Of a stretch of 64,000 nucleotides of DNA, positions 56,712 through 64,000 are shown piece after piece; within the stretch, counting starts at the first letter, position 1, and the number at the start of each line of letters is the position of its first letter. The notes below the pieces were generated by a model, which made no database searches, was not told the DNA's origin, and saw nothing but the letters and a program-made list of their open reading frames with translations. A program made the translations under genes and the position numbers. Source of the DNA: Marisa cornuarietis (Eukaryota > Mollusca > Gastropoda > Architaenioglossa > Ampullariidae); the NCBI GenBank assembly GCA_004794655.1, contig SMMW01000001.1, positions 3,903,001 to 3,967,000 of the forward strand. Direction: 5' to 3'.

Positions 56712-59700
56712 CTGTCTGCTCTGCCACTCAGTTCTCTTGTCTCTGTTTTTTTCCTCTCTCTCTGTCTCTATCCCTTTGTCACTGTCTTCTCTTTCCTTCT
56801 GTCTCTGTTTCATCTTTCCTCCCTTCCTCTATTTTTCTCTCTCTGTGTTTTGTCTTTACCTCCCCGCCCTCTTCATCTACTTCTCTAATCTTCTACGTAT
56901 TTACAAACTACTCGCGAATGACTTGAATAACTGGTAGGTTGTGTGCTGGAATGAGAGAAATGATATTTATATAATATAATATTTTAAAAATAAAATAAAT
57001 AAACTGGAGACGTTTTTAACTGCGAAAACCAGCTTCAAGCTATATCCTGGTTGACAGCAGACAAAGGATTTACAGTTTTTTGTGAGTACCATCTGCTGAA
57101 CACAGACTAGCTGAGCTGATAGCAACGAAACAGTGAAGGTTGTTTCCAGCATTACTCACTTTGTCGCAGAGATATATAACCACATAGATGACAGTAACAG
57201 ACCTTAAAGTGTGGTTTATGGTCTTTTGATAACGGCAGGAGGGTTGGGTGGCAGTTAAAAAATAATTACATGGTTACACGACTGCAGTACTCGAGGACCA
57301 TGTTATCGATGGCACACGTAGTGTCTTCCGTGATTGTGATGAAAATGTTGAGGTCTTTTTATCAGTGGGTCTTGTGCCCGTAAAATTTTAGACTGGTGAG
57401 ATATCTCTCGTCAATGGAAATGTTCCCCTTCTATCACTATCCCCAATCACCGCGTCTCGCAACAAACTCCCAAAAACAAAACAAAACAAAAAACTACATC
57501 TTGGATTAAGCATCACGGACAGCTCAGGCTTTAAAGATGCTGAACGCTTTTACCTGAACTCTTGAAGGCAAGCATCACATGAGAGAAATTGTCGTCTGTT
57601 CCTTTTGAACCAGTGAGTGGCTAGGACAGCAGTTCTCATGTGCTGGCGCCATGTAAGAAGTCATCACCCTTTACCCCCTTACAACAGAGCAGGACTAAAT
57701 GTTCCATTTCCGCGCTTACTCCTCAGCATCGGGGAAATTCTTCCGTGAGAAATGGAGAAGCTGCCTAGCTGCTTGGTGCTTGTTCCTGCTTCGATCACAG
57801 CATTCGATTGTCTAGTGATTGACGACAGATTACCGATTGTCCTGTAGGAAGTACGATTGTCTAACAAGTGATGTCCAAAGCGCAAATTCCCCACGTCCTG
57901 CAGAAACCATCGGTGTCTAACGACAAAGAAAAAAGATAAAGGTGACAATAGAGAGGGGAGAACTCCTACAGACCACCGTTCCCCATTTAGAAAAGTCTTT
58001 CTTTGTTTGTGTGTGTTTGTGTATATTTGTGTATGTTTGTGTATGAGAAAGGAACAAAGAAAGAAAGAAAACGATAAAGACAAGGGAGCTAGACAAGTTG
58101 AGAGACAAAGAGGGAGATTCAAAGTCACAATAATGCAGAAACATGATATTGGTTTTGCGTCTTCATGTCTTTACCAAAAGGTCATTAATTTTATGGCACC
58201 GGGTAGCAGCATCATTCAAAGAACAGCGGCGGTGTCGGAGTTTTGATCTCTCGATTCACGTCATTCGCGCGCGCGAGCAAATTACGAAGGAGTTGATACT
58301 GCGAGAGTCAGCCGTTGTCTGGAGAAGAGGATTGTCAGTGCAAGTGATCTGTGCGTGTTAGAAACTGGTTTGGTAGCGAGTGGCAGCACCATCAAAGATG
58401 CAGCAACAGTGTAAGTGTTTTGATCTCTCCATTAACACGTACACGCGGTGCGCACGTGTGTGCTCGGGTGCGTGCGTGCGACGGCCCGTCTGCTCCCTTA
58501 CGAACCCATACTTCTTTCTGCCCCCAGCAAAATTTCATGAACAAATTTCTACCTAAAGTCAAGAACTTTAGGTGTGAAAACCGGTTTGCGTGTGTTTGGA
58601 ACTGACGGAAGAGATCTCTTGAGACCGGAAGACAAACCTACAAGACAACGCCTCACGCCCATGTCATGCAGCCTGTCCCATGGGTCCTGTACGCACGAAG
58701 TCAAACACATTAGTGCCAGTAAACATCGCGTTATGCTTTCCTTCTGTCAACAAGCGCATCTGTTGCGGGAAATTCTTTTTCAGCGAAATCTCCAAACAAA
58801 CTTTCAACATGTACCCGTATTATGAATATCTTGGGGGCTTTAGCCAATGGACATTAAACGCACATGTTCGTTGGTGTTCTAAGAACACTGTTGGTGTTAG
58901 CAAAGCCGACTTTTCTAAATTCAAGAAGGAAGAGATAAAAAGAATGCAAACACGAATAAAAAGGACGAGGGTAGGAGAGACAGTAGCAGAAATAGTTCAA
59001 AACAGTTGAATCCTTGGAACCGATTGAACAGAAGCCAGGAAATGGCTGGTCATACATAATAACTGTTTTCATAGCACTGCTTGTATCTATGTAATTATTA
59101 TGGAAATATTTGAAAGTTGACATGTGTGCCCCGTCAAGATTCATCAATCAGCTTCGCGAGGTGGTTTACAGGAAAATGTAGCCTATTAATCGACGTATGT
59201 TGTAGACGGGACAAACTAGGCATGGAATCGCATCTGATTAAATTTTCCTGTACAGAAGTCCAGTTACAGTAATTATTACTACAATAATATAGTAATATAA
59301 CACAATAATATAGCCAACGACAGCGCTCTTTTTATATAACTAAACTCTTTTTTTTTTTTTTGTTTATTGCTTTACGTGAAACATTCGCCCGGGATTCTAT
59401 TGAAAACGCGCAGAGACACTGGGTTTTCGAATCTTCCTTTTCCAAGATCTGGCTATTTGAGCTTTAAGAAAATTTACATTTCAGAAATTCAGGCTGGTGC
59501 ATGCCGAAAAAACTTGACTAAATGACATACAGAGTCAAGTTTTAGCTCGTCAAGATGACACTTCTCTAATGCGCATAATAGTTGTCGGTGTTGAGGATTG
59601 TAAATATTTACTCGTGCGTTGAGCTCATAAACACTCCCCTGTTGCTAACATGTAATCTTCTGATGCCGAAGATGTTTTCTTTTTATGTAAAGTAATTATG

Positions 59701-60003
59701 AAGCGCTCGTCACTGGCGTTTTCCTTGTTTACCACAAATACAAAACTCCACACACCTTCCTCGGAAATGTCGCTAAAGCTCTATTTGCATTTTAAACGAA
59801 GTAAATATCCTGCCTGACTTGTGCTTTGATCGCAACGGAAGGTCGAATAGGCCAGAAAATGTCATCAAGTTGAAACAAGTCTTTTTTATGTTTTGCTACA
59901 CCTACATGATGACCCTGGTGAAGTCCTGAGATCCGATCACCTTTCACTACAGTTTCTGTCAAAATCATCATCTTCCACCCGCATCACCTGGAGGGTGGTT
60001 CTG

Positions 60004-60109
60004 TTGCGCAACGGTCAGCTTCTGTCACCAGTGATGATTGGCTGTCGTGGGTTCAGATCTCGCTTTGCGGTGATATAGACTTAGTTGTTTGTTTGGCGCA
60101 AAACACCAA
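60004..60109 (+). mobile_element. tRNA-derived SINE
   Basis: TTGCGCAACGGTCAGCTTC (A-box region), GGGTTCAGATCTC (B box), then GCGGTGATATAGACTTAG and GGCGCAAAACACC tail. Same family as 22271-22440, opposite orientation. Confidence 0.7.
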
Positions 60110-61390
60110 TTACCATTTTTTGAAAAAAAATACCACCTGTCACCTGGGTGATCCACTGCTAAGGAACGACCTAGTTACCTTTTCTTTTCTTCGTGGTGTT
60201 GAGACCGAAGGCTGCCTGCTGATCAATGCCAGGCATCTACGTCTCATTGTTGGGAGCTCAATCTTCTTGAGGGCGCGGTACTTGAAAAGAATCACAAGAC
60301 GCGTCGAAGTGTGGGAGAAATATTTCCTTCTCTCATTTCTTTCTTATTCTCCACCTTCCGCCTTTTCCTACCCGGGCCCTCCCCCTCCCAACCCTTTGAC
60401 CTACTGTTCGAACAGAAAGCCGTTGAAAATTACTTCAGCAGAAACGGCACAATAACGTTAAAACAAAAAAACGAACTTCAATACCATTCATGTAGAATGT
60501 GATCGATTGTTTTTTCGTCGCACTTTTGTTGCGAGGTTGCACACTTTTGTTGCACCTCCTCACGATTTTGATCCATAAGCGCACAGTGATGTCAGCGTGT
60601 AGGTGAAAGATTGAAGGAACCCAGCAGTTGTAGCTCCGTGTTTTCACACCATTGCACGCACACTGCTTGCAGATCAAACAAGCGCCAAACAAGCTTTTGA
60701 TACGTTAGACTAGAGCCTCACCATCCCCATCCCCACCTCTCACCACACCGACACTCCCACTGCTTCCAACGTAATGTTTATTTTATGCAATATGGCTGGC
60801 GGGCTTGACCCCCCGCCCCACACTCCCCTTTTATCGCTAACTCGAAATATGAGAAATATTCTAATGACCGTTAGTGCGTCGGTCAGCAAGCTGACGTCAC
60901 ATCGATCGATCGCTTTGATTATATCTCTCCACACCTTGGTGCAGATCACCTACGAAAATAATCGCTTTCCTGCCTGTTAATTATTCAACGTAAAATTTCA
61001 TCCAAAAGGAAAAATAATCTGCTCAAGAGAAAACCAGTCACAAAATGATCAAAGACGCTTGAGAAAAAAAATCTGTCGTAGTCTCGAATCAAAGAGGTTT
61101 GGTTCCCTCAGCAAAGCACACTGATTTGTGGGTTTGCTCGTTGGGTAAACACCGTTTTTTTTGCCGTTGTTTTATTTTTATTATTTTTAAGGAAGGGTTG
61201 GGATCAATTTGAGACAGTCTTAACTGCAATCTGTCAAAGTAGTTAATTTATTAACAGCTGAAAATATGGTCACAATCGGTTATGAAGTCAGGTAACCTGA
61301 CTCTCAAGTGGGGCATAACTACGTTATTGTGGTGAGGGCGTGGTGTGAGTTAGTGTCTTGGAGCACAGACCTATGCTTATTCCACATTTT

Positions 61391-61420
61391 TCTGAGAGAG
61401 AGAGAGAGAGAGAGAGAGAT
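61391..61420. repeat. (AG)n microsatellite
   Basis: About fourteen AG units. Confidence 0.88.
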
Positions 61421-61800
61421 CACATGCACATAAGTCTACATGTGGCTTTATATCTACAGGGCATTTCTCGAGGAAATGAAACAACTGGTCAACAGAGTAA
61501 ATAATTATAGATGTAGATTAGTGAACAGAAGATGTAGCTGTAGCAGTGCTGATATCACATTTGCATGCTAAGAGCCTATGAGTTGTGTTCAGTAATCTCT
61601 CTCTCCCTTTCTTCCCTTCATTATTTAAACATTGTAAGGAATTTTCATTGTCATCGAACCTTAATTTTTAGAAAGAGCGAAAAGTCAAAAATATAATGTG
61701 AAAAGTAAAGTTAGAACAGTAAATGTGAAACAGTAACAACATTATCGTTGTTATGATCGTGTATAATCCTTATAGGCTTGTCACATTCTTGTATAAATTA

Positions 61801-61887
61801 CAGGTAGAATCTCAATCTAACGAACCGCAATATAAAGAATTATTTTGTTTTGGTCCGAATGGCTTCGTTGTATCGAGATTTTACCCA
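61801..61887. mobile_element. short pogo-like MITE
   Basis: 87 bp from CAGGTAGAATCTCAATC to GTATCGAGATTTTACCCA, flanked on both sides by TA. The terminus matches the element at 43481. Confidence 0.65.
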
Positions 61888-63265
61888 TACGTCCCTTTTC
61901 TCTTGAATCAGAAAGAATCGATACTTACCTTCTAATATTTGCACTTAGCATATTCTCTTCCTTCAACAACAACAAAACAACAACAATAACAGCAACAGCC
62001 GTACTTTCACTTCTTTGACTCTTGCCTTTTTTTTTTTTTTTTTGATGCCGATGTTGTTCCTGTTGTGGCTACCCCACTGCAATTCCCCTCTGTTGAGAAT
62101 CTTGGAGCTGTGATCGGCTGTAATGGATGATGCCAAAACGTGTCAATACCTGCGAGTGTGACATGGACTCATGTACCTGTCACCTTTGATCGATGGAACG
62201 CGTTTGATGTCAGTTTCACATTTTTTGCTGGCAACAGCGCTCACGTCTGAATGCCACAGCCTCCGAAAGGCGGGGCACGTGTTGCTGCAAGAAGCTGTTT
62301 ACACCTCCAGGACAGCCCTCCTAGTGTTCCTGTCACTGAGATGACCGGTTACTTCTTTACACTTCACATATTCTTGCTCAACCGCTGAGTAAATGCGATT
62401 TTTCTTTAAATAATTGACTGTTAAAAACACGTAAAAAGGGCGAGTTCTTCCGTGGCTGATACTATAGCTATTGACGTCATATCCGGTATATATCGACATT
62501 CCAGAAAAATTGTGAAAAAACAAACAAACCTGAAGATATTTTATTATATATCGGCCCAGAATTATTGTCATAGTATCTGGTCTCGAAATGTGTTTATCAA
62601 AGCGAAAGACTAGGTCTAGATTTTCAAGTGACACGAATCTTGATCGGCAGAATAAAGACGACAGAAAAACAAACAAACAAAACAGTCCGTGGTTCTTATA
62701 AGCCAGCGTTCAGAGGAAAGTATTTTTACTTGCAGATCACTAAGCTGCCGTAGGTCTTAAGAGCTGGTAAACAGGCTAGGGATAATGAAATGCAAGTCAA
62801 TTCTACGTCAGCTGTTCCACACCCCTACTTTCACACAACCAAAAAAATATCGACGAACTTTCCACAACGCTTATCAAAACTTTTAAGTAATAGTATTGTA
62901 TTTTTTTTAAAGTACTTGGCCAAATTTATTCAAAAGTTCGTCTATTCTGTCAAGAATGGCCTTAAGCGTAAATACCCGTCTTGAGGGGGGAAAAAAATCA
63001 TCGATCAATCGAGGTGTTGAAGTGGCCGATAAAAGGTTTGCAGAAATACCTCGAACTTTTATCGATTGAGAATGCCACTCATTTATTGAGTAGCACTGGT
63101 TACTTCGTGAAGTGTGGGCCAGGCCCTCATGCAATCTTCATGGCCACACGTATCAGCTACCTCCCCTCCCCCTTAAGAAAGGCAGCTCCAGCCTTCTCTC
63201 TTTAAAGACTGGATGCAATTTTTCCCCTACTTGGTTTAACTGGTCTGATTTAGCAGTTTGCATTA

Positions 63266-63268
<3 letters not shown>

Positions 63269-63302
<34 letters not shown>
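63269..63302. repeat. (GT)n microsatellite
   Basis: About seventeen GT units passing into GC/GT repeats. Confidence 0.9.
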
Positions 63303-63306
<4 letters not shown>

Positions 63307-63737
63307 CGTGCGCCCTTGTGTGCGTACTTGCATGCGTGTGTGCATGTCTGATATCAGATACACTCGTTCAGGTTTTGGATAACTGAATCCCAGTGGGTTA
63401 AATTCCACCTGAAGTTTGCTTTATTGCAAGGCGCCTTTTGAGAAATTCCAAACACAGAACATCTTGTCAGGTGCGACTAGCATGATTACCAAAGTGTTGT
63501 CTAACGAATGAAACTGAGATTAAAAGCTAGAAATATATTTATCCAAAACATGGAACCACGTAAGCCCCTACTTTTTCAAATTTAGACTGTTTAGAGCTGG
63601 GGCTGGAGGGAGATCGTGTATCCAAATTAAATTGATTACAAGGGGCAACGAGGAACAAATTGATGCGAATTTATTTATTTGTTTACTTAAAAAATCATGA
63701 TCGATCAGCATTGGCACAGCCTCCATGTCACTGCAGA

Positions 63738-64000
63738 TCATAGGGGAGTCTCCATCCAGCCCAGCAGCCAACGACTCGCGGAGCGATCGTCGCGCCGTAT
63801 GAAAATACCGCTACTTGAGAACTTTCTTCCGCGCCCCGCTGGCTGCCGTGCATGACCACACTTAGGGGAGCTAACCGAAGCCTGACGCCGCGCAGAGTTC
63901 TCTCTCACTGACTCCCATCGATCAAGTCTTCGACTGGTGCGACCTCGACGCCCACTGCGCTCTCTGGAAGCCAGAGGAAAGAGCAGCATCGTTTCCGCGG
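63738..64000. other. GC-rich, CpG-rich window edge
   Basis: Marked rise in G+C and CpG relative to the preceding AT-rich DNA. Open frames on the minus strand are Arg/Ser-rich without a recognised domain. It could be a promoter or 5' UTR of a gene beyond the edge. Confidence 0.3.

Larger units (their letters stand above)
56488..63737. other. no gene recognised; possible long first intron
   Basis: Short frames only, none with a recognised domain. Contains a (CCA)n run, AG and GT microsatellites, one SINE and one short pogo-like MITE. Confidence 0.4.

Noticed and set aside
58680..59009. 109-codon plus-strand frame ending in a Lys/Arg-rich helix
   Set aside because: No known motif; the opposite strand is equally open. 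Not supported as a gene.

Overview
The window is animal nuclear DNA: AT-rich, intron-dense, full of microsatellites, SINE-like elements, MITEs and non-LTR retrotransposon debris. The repeat style (tRNA-like SINEs with a GTGATATAGCC / GGCGTAAAACAC tail, GCGCTTTATAAA + (ATT)n tails, a LINE ORF1 with a 2A motif, THAP, SWIM and ZMYM1/hAT fragments) suggests a lophotrochozoan, most likely a mollusc. That taxonomic call is inference. No bacterial or viral gene, operon or CRISPR array was seen.

Left part (1-12.4 kb): a minus-strand LINE at about 4.0-10.6 kb. It has ORF1 (coiled coil plus L1-type RNA-binding region, preceded by a 2A-like GDIESNPGP motif) and an ORF2 (AP endonuclease, reverse transcriptase, C-terminal zinc knuckle) broken by homopolymer frameshifts. 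Between the two ORFs lie a THAP zinc-finger remnant split by a (GA)n tract and, on the opposite strand, a SWIM-type fragment.

Centre (18.6-48.4 kb): two head-to-tail minus-strand genes for the large catalytic subunit of serine palmitoyltransferase (SPTLC2/SPTLC3 type). Copy 1 spans 18.6-31.7 kb and copy 2 spans 35.5-48.4 kb. I resolved the exons from splice sites and reading frame. Nine consecutive internal exons (155, 146, 125, 94, 106, 220, 127, 136, 130 nt) have identical lengths and phases in both copies. Both keep the PLP lysine (GTFTKSFG) and the LDEAHS motif. The encoded enzyme condenses L-serine with palmitoyl-CoA at the ER, together with an SPTLC1 partner that is not in this window.

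The most unusual signal is in copy 1. Exon 3 is present twice (28353-28507 and 27758-27912), both 155 nt, both open, both with good splice sites, and the phases allow only one at a time. This is a candidate mutually exclusive exon pair just after the membrane helix. In addition, exon 8 (PLP lysine exon) is about 95% identical between the gene copies, while neighbouring exons are about 78-82%, which suggests exon-limited gene conversion.

The introns and flanks carry several small DNA transposon families: a Mutator-like MITE with TTAATCCCC subterminal repeats (one copy nested in a decayed hAT/ZMYM1-like transposase), pogo-like MITEs, foldback hairpins and SINEs. The right part (49-64 kb) is mostly microsatellites and mobile-element remnants. 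One candidate plus-strand first exon with a signal-peptide-like start lies at 56382-56487. The right edge is GC-rich.
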